35,425 nucleotides of DNA from Erythrobacter sp. CCH5-A1 (GCF_001557115.1 NZ_LSKQ01000123.1:1-35425), one strand, 5' to 3'; shown: positions 23,851 to 32,830, numbered from the stretch's first letter. Numbers and translations: made by a program. The notes: generated by a model not told the origin, from the sequence alone.

Positions 23851-25010
23851 ACAGGCGCGCACTCACGGCAATCGACCTTTTTTGCGGCGCTGGCGGGCTG
23901 TCGGAAGGCTTCCGGCAAGCCGGGTTCCATGTCCTTGCCGGACAGGACTTCGACGACGTTGCCGGGCGGACCTTTGCCGCCACGCACAAGGAAGCCACGT
24001 TCATCGGCGGGCCGATCCAGCACGTCACCCCGGAACAGCTTCTGGAAGCGGCTGGGATCGCCAAGGGCGAACTGGACGTGATCGTCGGCGGTCCGCCCTG
24101 CCAAGGGTATTCCGTCTATAATCACCATCGCGGCGCGCAAGACCCGCGCGCGGGCCTGTTCCGCGAGTATCTGCGGATCGTCGAAGGGATCATGCCCCGC
24201 TGGCTTGTCATGGAAAACGTGACCGGGATCACGTCCATTGCCGGGGGCGCTATCGTCCGCCAGATTTTCGAAGAAATCGAAGCGCTGGGCTATCGGGTGG
24301 AAATGCGCGTCCTGAAGGCTGAAGAATACGGCGTGCCGCAAGAGCGCCGCCGGGTGTTCTTCATTGCCACGCGGACGGGCGCCCCGATCCTGTTCCCTGA
24401 ACCGACGCACGGGCCGGGCCTTGAACCCTTCGTCACCGTCTGGGACGCCATTTCGGACCTTCCAGTCCTTCGCAACGGGGACGCGGTGATCCCGCGCGAA
24501 TATGCTTCCAGCGCGAAGAACGGCTATCAGGCGATCCTTCGCGGCGATTGCCGGACCCTGTTCAATCACGAACCGGGGCGGCTGGCGCGGATCAATGAAG
24601 AACGCATGAAGCACATTCCGCCGGGCGGATCGTGGCGGGACATTCCCCGCGACTTGCTTCCGTCCGGAATGCTGAAGGCGAAGCGTAGCGATCACACGAA
24701 GCGCTATGGTCGCCCGCGCAAGACGGACCTGTCATGCACCGTCCTGACGAAGTGTGACATTCACTGGGGCGCATACATTCACCCCGTCCAGGACCGATCC
24801 TTCACCGTGCGCGAAGCCGCGCGCCTTCAATCCTTCCCGGACTTCTTCGAATTTCAGGGCAGTCGAACCGAACAATATGTCCAGGTCGGCAACGCGGTTC
24901 CGCCGTTGCTCGGTCGAAGGGTTGCAGAAACGCTAATCCTCTCCGATACCATGACAATCGCGCCGGGGCGCGCTGTTCATGGACGTGAGGGGGTTGCGGT
25001 TGCCGTTTGA
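23847..25010 (+). CDS. DNA (cytosine-5-)-methyltransferase
   Basis: A 387-residue m5C methyltransferase with all main motifs in order: motif I IDLFCGAGG (9-17), motif IV GGPPCQGYS with catalytic Cys85, motif VI ENV (123-125), motif VIII QERRRVFF (165-172), a target-recognition region to about 330, and motifs IX-X ending in VQVGNAVPPLLGRRVAE. The ATG overlaps the RHH gene and follows GGGAGGAAGGGG. The end overlaps the NotI-like gene by 32 bases. It is most likely the protective partner of that endonuclease; an independent phage anti-restriction role is possible. Confidence 0.93.
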   Translation: MNRRALTAIDLFCGAGGLSEGFRQAGFHVLAGQDFDDVAGRTFAATHKEATFIGGPIQHVTPEQLLEAAGIAKGELDVIVGGPPCQGYSVYNHHRGAQDPRAGLFREYLRIVEGIMPRWLVMENVTGITSIAGGAIVRQIFEEIEALGYRVEMRVLKAEEYGVPQERRRVFFIATRTGAPILFPEPTHGPGLEPFVTVWDAISDLPVLRNGDAVIPREYASSAKNGYQAILRGDCRTLFNHEPGRLARINEERMKHIPPGGSWRDIPRDLLPSGMLKAKRSDHTKRYGRPRKTDLSCTVLTKCDIHWGAYIHPVQDRSFTVREAARLQSFPDFFEFQGSRTEQYVQVGNAVPPLLGRRVAETLILSDTMTIAPGRAVHGREGVAVAV

Positions 25011-25890
25011 TCCGGAAACGATAGTCGGCGAAATTCTGGGGCAAAGGGCGCGGAAGGGGGCTGATCCGTCCGCGACCGACTTCCTTTGCCCCTACATCAA
25101 GACCCGGTGCCCCAAACGAAGCACCCAGCTTCGCGACGAACCCTATCCCGTCTGCACTCTCTGGCGCCGATCAGACGGCGAAGCGGACCCGGCGGAAGAC
25201 CTGATCCCAGTCTGTCCCAAGCGCTTCTATGCGGTCGATTTTCTGACGGAAGTCGTCGCCCATTGCTGGCCTGGCGACGCGCCGAAGAACCCAATGGTCG
25301 CGCCGGAAGTCAAAATGGCCGGGTTCGGGAACGTCGATTTTGTGATTGCCGACGTCCAGCCCGACGGCGAAGTGGACCGCTTCCTGTCCGTCGAGCTCCA
25401 GGCAATCGACATAACCGGGTCGATCTTCCCGGCCTATCAGGCGATCCGCGCGGGCGCGGACCTTCCCAAGCGCCCGACGTATGGGCTGAACTGGGACAAC
25501 GTGTATAAGCGCTACATCACGCAACTGATCCGGAAGGGTTACTTCCACCATCATTGGAAGTCCAAGATCGTCGCGGTGATCCCGGAACAGGTCTATCGGT
25601 ATATCGTCGCGCGCGCGGACTTCATTCGGTCGCCCGACGTGAAGAACGCCCAGGTCAATATCGTCTTTATGACCTATCGGCTGGAAGACGATCCCGCGCG
25701 CCCTGGCGAATTCCGCCCGGCGCTGGTGACGGTCGAGGGCACAAGCCATTCCAGCCTTCAAAATGCGATCCTGTATCAAGACGCCCCGGCGAAGGACGCC
25801 TTCACCGCCCAGATCAAGCGTTCGCTGGTCCGCGCGGTGAACCTTGCCGATCTGATCGCCCAAGGCGAGACAGGGGAAAACCCCAGCTAG
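24979..25890 (+). CDS. NotI-family type II restriction endonuclease
   Basis: A 303-residue protein resembling the NotI family. Four cysteines (37, 44, 59, 79) in the order of the Fe-binding Cys4 site of NotI precede a PD-(D/E)xK-type core with Asp120 (NVDFVIAD) and the characteristic Glu139-x-Gln141 (VELQ). These endonucleases cut rare GC-rich sites; the target of this one is not known. The start lies inside the methyltransferase gene, so synthesis depends on translation of the methyltransferase, which would favour protection first. GAG/CTC is somewhat more common here than in the virion genes. Last gene of the prophage. Confidence 0.85.
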   Translation: MDVRGLRLPFDPETIVGEILGQRARKGADPSATDFLCPYIKTRCPKRSTQLRDEPYPVCTLWRRSDGEADPAEDLIPVCPKRFYAVDFLTEVVAHCWPGDAPKNPMVAPEVKMAGFGNVDFVIADVQPDGEVDRFLSVELQAIDITGSIFPAYQAIRAGADLPKRPTYGLNWDNVYKRYITQLIRKGYFHHHWKSKIVAVIPEQVYRYIVARADFIRSPDVKNAQVNIVFMTYRLEDDPARPGEFRPALVTVEGTSHSSLQNAILYQDAPAKDAFTAQIKRSLVRAVNLADLIAQGETGENPS

Positions 25891-26039
25891 ACCGCCGCCT
25901 TCAGGAAGTATGGTAGCGAACAATTCCCTTCGCCCGCTCCAGTTTTCCGGACATTGCAGGACCTTCGGGTTGCAGCCTTCTGGCGGAACCGCACGGCGGC
26001 CTCTAGGGTCGGGGCCGGCAACCCACGCGAGGCCCCCCC
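25891..26039. other. Prophage-chromosome junction region
   Basis: The 149 bases between the NotI-like gene and the host PLP enzyme hold no gene, tRNA or integrase. The attachment site should lie here, but the core cannot be named without the left end. An inverted repeat GGGGCC (26011-26016) / GGCCCC (26031-26036) lies just before the host start codon. No T-tract terminator is seen for the phage operon. Confidence 0.5.
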
Positions 26040-27263
26040 GTGACCTACACTGCGCACAACTTCGTGACCCATCTCGAATGCGGGCTGACCGGCGAGCACT
26101 ATCCCGCCGGGCAGGTCCACCAGCTTTCGGCGGCAGGACGTCCGCTGCTGGTGCGCTATGATCTGGCGGCGGTGCGCGAGGTCCTGACCCGCGATATTCT
26201 CGCCAGCCGGCCCGCCACCTTGTGGAAATGGCGCGAGCTGCTGCCGCTCGCCGACTACGACAACCGGATCGAGCTCGGCGAAGTCGCTACGCCGATCCTG
26301 CCGCTGGCGCGCACCGCGACGCGGCTCGGGGTGGAGCGGCTGTGGGTCAAGGACGAAGGGCGGCTCCCCACCGGATCGTTCAAGGCGCGCGGGCTTGCCA
26401 TGGCGCTGTCGATGGCGAAGGAATTCGGCATCACCCGCATCGCCATGCCGACCAACGGCAACGCCGGTGCGGCGGCGGCGGCCTATGCGGCGGCGGCAGG
26501 GATCGAGACCGTGATCTTCGCGCCCGAGGAAACGCCCGAGATCAACATCCGCGAAATCGCGGCCCTCGGCGCGCGGGTCTACCGCGTGAATGGCCAGATC
26601 GACGACTGTGGCAAACTGGTCGCGGCCGGGCGCGAGACGCAGGGGTGGTTCGACCTCTCCACCCTCAAGGAGCCCTACCGGATCGAGGGCAAGAAGACGA
26701 TGGGCCTCGAACTGGTCGAACAGATGGGCTGGCGGGTGCCTGACGTGATTTTCTATCCCACCGGCGGCGGCACCGGGCTGATCGGCATGTGGAAGGCCTT
26801 CGCCGAGCTCGAGGCGATCGGGCTCATCGGCCCGGAGCGCCCGCGGATGATCGCGGTGCAGGCCGAAGGCTGCGCACCGATCGTGCGCGCCTTCGATTCG
26901 GGCGAGCGGCACGCGGTGCGCTGGGACGACCCCGCGACGGTGGCCTGCGGTATCCGCGTGCCCCAGGCCGTCGGCGACTTCCTGATTCTCGACGCCGTGC
27001 GCGAGAGCGGGGGCTTTGCCATCGCGGTGAGCGATGCGGCCATCGAAGCGGCGGTGGATTCGGTCGCGCGCGATGACGGCACCCTGCTGTGTCCCGAGGG
27101 CGGGGCGACGCTCGCCGCCTATGAAAAGGCGCTGGCGCTCGGCCTCGTGCAGCCTGACGAGGAAGCCTTGCTGTTCAATTGCGCAACGGGCCTCAAATAC
27201 CCGCTGGCAGACCATTCCCGTACGCTCGACCGGCATCAGCCTATCGACTGGTCGGCGATCTAG
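26040..27263 (+). CDS. Threonine-synthase-like PLP-dependent enzyme
   Basis: A 407-residue fold-type II PLP enzyme. The N-terminus (VTHLECGLTGEHYPAGQVHQLSAAGRPLLVRYDL) is the type found in the long class of bacterial threonine synthases. The PLP lysine is Lys116 in TGSFKARG, and the phosphate loop is TGGGTG near 243. Threonine synthases of this class convert O-phosphohomoserine to threonine; a dehydratase or other lyase cannot be excluded. GTG start with GCGAGG upstream. It is the first host gene after the prophage, so its promoter may have been changed by integration. GAG and CTC are frequent (about 39 by reading). Confidence 0.8.
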   Translation: MTYTAHNFVTHLECGLTGEHYPAGQVHQLSAAGRPLLVRYDLAAVREVLTRDILASRPATLWKWRELLPLADYDNRIELGEVATPILPLARTATRLGVERLWVKDEGRLPTGSFKARGLAMALSMAKEFGITRIAMPTNGNAGAAAAAYAAAAGIETVIFAPEETPEINIREIAALGARVYRVNGQIDDCGKLVAAGRETQGWFDLSTLKEPYRIEGKKTMGLELVEQMGWRVPDVIFYPTGGGTGLIGMWKAFAELEAIGLIGPERPRMIAVQAEGCAPIVRAFDSGERHAVRWDDPATVACGIRVPQAVGDFLILDAVRESGGFAIAVSDAAIEAAVDSVARDDGTLLCPEGGATLAAYEKALALGLVQPDEEALLFNCATGLKYPLADHSRTLDRHQPIDWSAI

Positions 27264-27554
27264 CTGCGCCCCCGGCCAACCTGTCGGCGCGGCTGCGATC
27301 TGCCGCGTGCGTGCAAGTGCAGCATAAAGGCAACACCGGGGCCGAAATATTTACCTGCGTTAAGCAGCAGGTTAGTCGCATTTCGGTTGCATTTTTCAAT
27401 AAATCACTATTTTTCAAATTCTTGGCCGCACCGTCAGGGCGCCCTCATAATTGTTGCATTTCAGTGACATAAGCGCCGCTTCACGGCTGTCAGCAAACTG
27501 TCACCGACCCCCCATAGCGCGCGGGCCAACCGTCCAAGCCATAAGGGGGCTAAT
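27264..27554. other. Intergenic region before the TonB receptor, AT-rich, with an inverted repeat
   Basis: About 290 bases without a gene. A perfect inverted repeat ACCTGC-8-GCAGGT lies at 27353-27372 but has no T tract, so it is more like an operator or structured leader than a terminator. The section 27340-27470 is clearly AT-rich and probably holds the promoter of the receptor gene. A Shine-Dalgarno AAGGGGG stands before ATG 27555. Confidence 0.5.
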
Positions 27555-30380
27555 ATGCTGAAATCCGATACGCTGGGCCTGCGCCTCTCTCGCAAGGCTC
27601 TCATGCTCGCCGCCGTCGCTGCGATCCCGCAGGCGGCCTTTGCGCAGGCACAGGCGCAGACCGCCGAAGAGCCGGCCACCGTGGAAGGCGAGGAGATCGT
27701 CGTCGACGGCACGCGCCCGATCGCCGAATCGGAAGCCGCCGCGCTGCGCACCCAGCGCCTTTCGGACAACCTCGTCTCGGTCCTCTCGGCGGACGGCGTC
27801 GGCCGCCTGCCCGACCAGAACATCGCCCAGGCCACCGGCCGACTGCCCGGCCTCGCGGTCGAGCGCGACCAGGGCCAGGCCCGCTACATCTCGGTGCGCG
27901 GCGCGCCCAACTACTGGACCACGCTGAGCTTCGACGGGATCAACGTCGTCAGCCCCGAAGGTCGCGACGCGCGCTTCGATTCGATCCCCTCGGCGATCGC
28001 CTCGCAGATCATCGTCTCCAAGGCGATCACCCCCGACATGCCGGGCGAGACCGTTGCCGGTAACGTCAACATCATCACCCGTTCGGCCTTCGACTATGAC
28101 GGCCTGCGCGTGTTCGGCAAGGGCGGCGGCGGCCATCTCGAACTCGGCGACCGCCGCGAATACGAAGCGAACCTCGTCGTATCGGATCGCTGGGACGTCG
28201 GCGGCCTCGGCGAAATCGGCGTGGTGCTTTCGGGCAGCTACTACGAACGCAACATGATCACCGACAACTTCGAGATCGACTGGGAGCGCGTCTCGCAGGA
28301 CACCAGCCAGGGCAACGGCCTGCGCTTCTGGGCGCGCGAGACCGAGAACAAGCTCTACCGCCTGACCCGCAAGAACTGGTCGGTCTCGGGCCGCGTCGAC
28401 TGGCGTCCGAATGACGACAACCAGATCTCGCTGCGTTCGGTCTATACCATCTTCACCGACGACGAAGCCCGCGACAACTACATCTTCGACTTCGACGACC
28501 GCCAGAGCGACGCGCGCGCGGTGAGCGGCAACTGCACCATCACCCCGACCACCGCGCCCACCAACAGCGCCTATGCCGATATCTGCCTCGGCAACACCCC
28601 GCTCGTCGGCACGGTCTACGGGATCGACATCAACCAGCGCTCGACCCTGCGCGCCTTCGAACAGTCGATCTTCACCAACACCATCGAAGGCAAGCACACC
28701 TTCGGCGACAGCGGCCTGCGCTTCGAGTGGCTCGGCAACTACACCCGCTCGCGCGATGACCGCTCGGTCACCGGCGAAGCGCGCTGGAACAGCCCCGGGA
28801 CCCGCACCGACCGCCCGACCGTGGCCTATGACTTCTCCAACCCGCAGCTCGCCCGCGTGCAGCTGTTCCGCACGCTCCAGCTCTCCGGCCCGACCCGCTT
28901 CGCGGCGGGCGCTCCGGTGACCGCGATCGACAGCTTTGCCAAGCCGCTCGCCGAGTTTCGCACGAGCGATCTGGTCGACGACACCGACGCCTATACCGGC
29001 CGCGCGATCCTCGCCTATGAAACCGGGTTCCTCGGCGCGGATGCGACCTTCAAGGTCGGCTTCCAGTACGACCAGCGTACCAAGGAATCGGTCAACAACC
29101 AGATCCTGCTGAACACGGCTGCGCAGTTTACCACCGTCGGGATCACGACCGATTACAACGCCTTCTCGCTCAACGGGCCGTTCGCCGGCGAAATCCCGCT
29201 CGGCTATACGTTCCGTTACTACGACGCTGCGGCGATGACCGCTGCGTCCGACGCGGCCCGGGCGAACTTCGCCTTCACCCGCCTGACCGACGAGGACTAC
29301 AACGTCCGCGAGACGATCCTCGCCGGCTTCGTGATGGGCACGCTCAAGTACGACTGGGGCAGCATTCTGGGCGGCGTGCGCGTCGAGCGGGTCGAGAACC
29401 GCGGGATCGCCAACATCCCCGGCACCGCCACCTCGCTGACCGCCGAAGCGTCCAGCACGCTCTTCTTCCCCAGCCTGCACCTGAACTACAACGTGTCGGA
29501 GAACGGCAAGGCGCGCATCGGCTTCACCACCGGTGCGGCGCGCGCCGACTACGACCTGCTGCGTCCCAACGTGCAGATCAACGATGCCAACCTCACCATT
29601 TCGGGCGGCAACCCTGCGGTGAAGCCGGAACGTTCGTGGGGCCTCGACGGCTATCTCGAATGGTACATCGCGCCGCAGGGCTTCATGTCGATCGGCGTCT
29701 TCTACCGCAACGTGCGCGACGTGCTCTACACCGACCGCCGCACCTTCGGTTCGGATGCGCTGAACTTCGGCGGCGTCGACCGCTCGGACTATGTCTTCAG
29801 CGGCATCGCCAACGCGGGTAAAGGCCGCATCGTCGGGATCGAAATGGCAGCCCAGCTGCAGCTCGATCCGTGGGTCGACGATCTCGGCCTGCCCGAGTTC
29901 ATGGGCGGCTTCGGCATCACCGCCAACCTGACGCTCAACGACAGCGAGGCCACCAAGCCGGCCTTCCTCAGCAGCACCGGCACGGTGATCGTGCCCCAGC
30001 GCACCGTACGCCTGCCCGGCACCTCGGACGTGGTCTACAACATCGGCGCCTATTACGAGAAGTACGGCTTCTCGGCCCGCCTCCAGTACCAGAAGCGCAG
30101 CGACTGGCTCGACGGCATCGCCAACGACCTGACCGACGCGGGCGACACCTACTGGGCGGCGGACGAGGAACTCGACCTGTCGGTGCGCTACGCCATCACC
30201 AACAACTTCGAAGTCTATTTCGACGCCTCGAACCTCACCAACCAGCCGGGCCGCCGCTTCTCGGAGCCGGGCAACCTGCTCACCGCGACCGGCACGCCGA
30301 CCGAGTTCACCGACAATCTGACGATCGAGTGGGAACGCTTCGGCCGTCGCTACACCGGCGGTGTGCGCATCACGTTCTGA
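27555..30380 (+). CDS. TonB-dependent receptor (Xanthomonas/Caulobacter type)
   Basis: A 941-residue outer-membrane receptor. Signal peptide 1-30 (KALMLAAVAAIPQAAFA), TonB-box-like EEIVVDG near 46, plug domain about 65-175 (RLPDQNIAQATGRLPGLAVERDQGQ, YISVRG, GNVNIITRSAFDYDG) and a long beta-barrel ending in the aromatic C-terminal strand RYTGGVRITF. The size and the plug wording match the TonB-Xanth-Caul group, which usually imports sugars or plant-derived compounds; the substrate is not deducible here. Followed by a strong terminator and with no operon partner. Confidence 0.92.
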   Translation: MLKSDTLGLRLSRKALMLAAVAAIPQAAFAQAQAQTAEEPATVEGEEIVVDGTRPIAESEAAALRTQRLSDNLVSVLSADGVGRLPDQNIAQATGRLPGLAVERDQGQARYISVRGAPNYWTTLSFDGINVVSPEGRDARFDSIPSAIASQIIVSKAITPDMPGETVAGNVNIITRSAFDYDGLRVFGKGGGGHLELGDRREYEANLVVSDRWDVGGLGEIGVVLSGSYYERNMITDNFEIDWERVSQDTSQGNGLRFWARETENKLYRLTRKNWSVSGRVDWRPNDDNQISLRSVYTIFTDDEARDNYIFDFDDRQSDARAVSGNCTITPTTAPTNSAYADICLGNTPLVGTVYGIDINQRSTLRAFEQSIFTNTIEGKHTFGDSGLRFEWLGNYTRSRDDRSVTGEARWNSPGTRTDRPTVAYDFSNPQLARVQLFRTLQLSGPTRFAAGAPVTAIDSFAKPLAEFRTSDLVDDTDAYTGRAILAYETGFLGADATFKVGFQYDQRTKESVNNQILLNTAAQFTTVGITTDYNAFSLNGPFAGEIPLGYTFRYYDAAAMTAASDAARANFAFTRLTDEDYNVRETILAGFVMGTLKYDWGSILGGVRVERVENRGIANIPGTATSLTAEASSTLFFPSLHLNYNVSENGKARIGFTTGAARADYDLLRPNVQINDANLTISGGNPAVKPERSWGLDGYLEWYIAPQGFMSIGVFYRNVRDVLYTDRRTFGSDALNFGGVDRSDYVFSGIANAGKGRIVGIEMAAQLQLDPWVDDLGLPEFMGGFGITANLTLNDSEATKPAFLSSTGTVIVPQRTVRLPGTSDVVYNIGAYYEKYGFSARLQYQKRSDWLDGIANDLTDAGDTYWAADEELDLSVRYAITNNFEVYFDASNLTNQPGRRFSEPGNLLTATGTPTEFTDNLTIEWERFGRRYTGGVRITF

Positions 30381-30404
30381 TCGTCCGATCACGCCACAAC
30401 GGGG

Positions 30405-30443
30405 AATGGCCCGGTCGCACCTGCGACCGGGCCATTTTCTTTT
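30405..30443 (+). terminator. Rho-independent terminator
   Basis: AATGGCCCGGTCGC (30405-30418), loop ACCT, GCGACCGGGCCATT (30423-30436), then a T-rich run TTCTTTT. A perfect 14-bp stem 24 bases after the receptor stop codon. Confidence 0.92.
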
Positions 30444-30525
30444 GGTGTGCGCGCCTTTCGTCGATCCCCGCGCACCGCTCCCCGACTTTGCACTTGCAAT
30501 CGAAGGACGCGTGGCGCTAGGTGAT

Positions 30526-30538
30526 TGATACGTTATCA
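30526..30538. promoter_or_regulatory. Palindromic operator candidate upstream of the ZnuD-like gene
   Basis: TGATA-CGT-TATCA, a perfect inverted repeat 22 bases before the receptor ATG, inside an AT-rich patch. Zur-type regulators bind AT-rich palindromes in front of znuD genes in proteobacteria, so a zinc-dependent repressor is the leading guess. The match to a specific Zur consensus is not established. Confidence 0.4.
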
Positions 30539-30560
30539 CATAAATATACTGGATCTCGCA

Positions 30561-32747
30561 ATGACCGCCAGCAAGCTCTCCCTTGCCCCCTCCCGCCTCG
30601 CGCTCGTCGCAGCGTTCGGCCTTGCCGCAGCCGCGAGCCCCGCGCTGGCCGACGACACCGCAGCCGCAGACGCTCCCCCGGCCGCCGACACGGGGCCCGA
30701 GGACGACGTCCACAACCGCCAGGTCGATACCACCGGCGAAATCATCGTCAGCGCCGCGGGTCTCGAGCAGCTCGACCTGCTTGCAGGCACCAGCGTGCTC
30801 GACATCGGCGACGTCCAGCGCGATGCCCAGACCGGCCAGATCGGCGACCTCCTCGCCAAGCTGCCCGGCGTTTCGGCGACCAGCTTCGCGCCCGGCTCCT
30901 CGCGCCCGGTGCTGCGCGGCCAGCAGGGCGAGCGCGTGCGCGTGCTGGTCGACGGCGTGGGCACCGCCGACGTTTCGAACACCTCGGTCGACCACGCCAC
31001 CACGATCGAGCCGATCACCATCGAGCGGATCGAGGTGCTGCGCGGCCCCGCGGTGCTGCTCTACGGCAGCCAGGCGATTGGCGGGGCGGTCAACGTGATC
31101 GACAAGCGCATCCCTGTACGGATGCCCGACCATGATCTCCATGTCGACGCCTTCGCCGGAGTCGACAGCGCCAGCAACCTGCGCACCGGCGCGGCGAGCC
31201 TCGATGTCGGGATCGGCTCCAACCTCGTCGCCCACGTCGACGGGTCGTGGCGCAAGACCGGCGATATCGACATCGGCGGCTTCCAGGTCGCCCAGCCCTT
31301 GCGCGCCGATCTCCTCGCCGAGGCCGCCGAGGAAGAGGCCGAAGGCGAGCTCGAGGAAGCCGCCGAACTGCGCGAAGCCGCGGGCGTGCGCGGCACCGTG
31401 CCCAACACCGCGATGGAAAGCTGGACGGTCAATGCCGGGCTCGGTCTGGTCCTCGGCGAGAGCACCTTCGGCGCCTCGATCGGGTGGTACGACACCAGCT
31501 ACGGCGTCCCCACCCGCCCCGGCGCGGGCCACCACCACGGCGAGGAAGGCGGCGCGGGGGAAGAAGAGGAAGGCGAGGAGCGAGTCACCATCGGCCTCCA
31601 GCAGTTCCGCGCCGACTTCAAGGGCGACGTCTACCTCGGCGAAGGCGCCTTCGAGCGGCTGAAGCTGCGGGTCGGCTATTCCGACTACACCCACACCGAG
31701 TTCGAGGGTGACGAGGTTGGCACGGTGTTCGATTCGACCAGCGTCGAAGCGCGCGCCGAGCTGGTGCAGAACACCGGCGGCGCGCTGCGCGGCTCGAGCG
31801 GCCTGCAATACACCCACCGCGATTTCTTCGCCGTCGGTGCCGAGGCCTATATCCCGCCCAACCTCACCGACCAGGTCGCGCTCTTCACCCTGCAGGAATG
31901 GGGCACCGGCCCGTTCCAGATCGAGGCCGCCGCGCGCGGCGAGTTCACCAAGGTCGAGGCCCAGACCCTCGGGATCGAGCGTGACTTCGATACCTTCTCG
32001 GGCGCGCTCGGGCTCGTCTACGAGGGGATCGAGGGCGTGCGCCTCGGCATCAACGGCTCGCGCGCCGAACGCGCGCCCAGCGCCGAGGAGCTGTTCTCCG
32101 ACGGCCCGCACATCGCAACGCAAGCCTTCGAGATCGGCGATCCCGATCTTGCCACCGAACGCGCATGGGGCCTCGAAGCTTTTGCCCGCGGGCAGATCGG
32201 CAAGGGCACCTTCGGGCTGACCGCCTACCGCCAGTGGTTCGACAACTACATCTTCCTCGAGGAAACCGGCGCCGAGGAGGACGACCTCCCCGTGTTCCAG
32301 TACCTCCAGGGCGATGCCGACTTCTGGGGCTTCGAGGCCGAGCTCTCCTACCCCGTCATCGACACCGGCGGCTTCCGCCTGCTGACCGACCTTTCCGCTT
32401 CCTATGTCGAGGCCGAGCTTGACGATGGCACCGCGGTCCCGCGCATCCCGCCGCTCTCGCTGCTCGGCGCGCTCGAAGCGCAGACCGGACCCGTCGACCT
32501 GCGCGGCGAGGTGCAGTGGTTCGATGGCCAGGACCGCGTGACGACCTTCGAAACGCCGACCGACAGCTTCACGCTGGTCAATGCCTCGGCCGCGTGGCGC
32601 CCGCTCAAGGACAACCGCAACGTCACTGTCCTGCTGGCCGCCGACAACATCTTCGACGTCAATGGCCGCCGCCATGCCAGCTTCACGAAAGACTTCGTGC
32701 CGCTGATCGGGCGAAATTTCCGCGCCAGCGTGCGCCTGAGCTTCTAA
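30561..32747 (+). CDS. ZnuD-like TonB-dependent receptor, probable zinc importer
   Basis: A 728-residue receptor. Signal peptide ends in SPALADD near 30. The plug shows IGDLLAKLPGVSATSFAPGSSRPVLRG, VRVLVDGVG and IEVLRGPAVLLYGSQAIGGAVNVID. Two barrel loops are unusual: an Ala/Glu-rich segment near 246-276 and a segment at about 320-345 with GHHHGEE followed by an EEEEGEE run. His/acid-rich loops are known from ZnuD-type zinc receptors. The barrel ends in FRASVRLSF. ATG 30561 gives a normal signal peptide; an earlier TTG would not. Followed by its own terminator. Confidence 0.85.
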   Translation: MTASKLSLAPSRLALVAAFGLAAAASPALADDTAAADAPPAADTGPEDDVHNRQVDTTGEIIVSAAGLEQLDLLAGTSVLDIGDVQRDAQTGQIGDLLAKLPGVSATSFAPGSSRPVLRGQQGERVRVLVDGVGTADVSNTSVDHATTIEPITIERIEVLRGPAVLLYGSQAIGGAVNVIDKRIPVRMPDHDLHVDAFAGVDSASNLRTGAASLDVGIGSNLVAHVDGSWRKTGDIDIGGFQVAQPLRADLLAEAAEEEAEGELEEAAELREAAGVRGTVPNTAMESWTVNAGLGLVLGESTFGASIGWYDTSYGVPTRPGAGHHHGEEGGAGEEEEGEERVTIGLQQFRADFKGDVYLGEGAFERLKLRVGYSDYTHTEFEGDEVGTVFDSTSVEARAELVQNTGGALRGSSGLQYTHRDFFAVGAEAYIPPNLTDQVALFTLQEWGTGPFQIEAAARGEFTKVEAQTLGIERDFDTFSGALGLVYEGIEGVRLGINGSRAERAPSAEELFSDGPHIATQAFEIGDPDLATERAWGLEAFARGQIGKGTFGLTAYRQWFDNYIFLEETGAEEDDLPVFQYLQGDADFWGFEAELSYPVIDTGGFRLLTDLSASYVEAELDDGTAVPRIPPLSLLGALEAQTGPVDLRGEVQWFDGQDRVTTFETPTDSFTLVNASAAWRPLKDNRNVTVLLAADNIFDVNGRRHASFTKDFVPLIGRNFRASVRLSF

Positions 32748-32779
32748 GGCGCAGCTCGGGCCCCCGCGAGGGTCGCAAG

Positions 32780-32815
32780 AGGGCAGTCGGCCGCGCGAGG
32801 CTGGCTGCCCTTTTT
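32780..32815 (+). terminator. Rho-independent terminator after the ZnuD-like gene
   Basis: AGGGCAGTCGGCC (32780-32792), loop GCGCGA, GGCTGGCTGCCCT (32799-32811), giving 13 pairs including two G-T, followed by TTTTT. It lies between convergent genes. Confidence 0.85.
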
Positions 32816-32830
32816 CCTGCGCCTCACGTC

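Larger units (their letters stand above)
1..25890 (+). mobile_element. Right part of an integrated siphovirus-like prophage
   Basis: A continuous plus-strand run of packaging, head, neck, tail, lysis and DNA-modification genes. It is bordered on the right by ordinary chromosomal genes. The base usage differs from the flank: Glu is almost always GAA and Leu CTC is rare, while the genes after 26,040 use GAG and CTC freely. No integrase, repressor or replication gene is seen, so the left part of the element lies outside the window. The exact right attachment site cannot be fixed; it should fall between the last phage-like stop codon and the host start codon near 26,040. The long tape measure, HK97-type capsid genes and absence of sheath genes suggest a siphovirus. 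Confidence 0.9.

Noticed and set aside
25891..26039. tRNA gene as phage attachment site
   Set aside because: No cloverleaf, TTC arm or CCA end could be found in the gap.
25887..27236. Minus-strand open frame opposite the threonine-synthase-like gene, reaching the prophage edge
   Set aside because: Antisense shadow; the plus-strand protein has clear PLP motifs.
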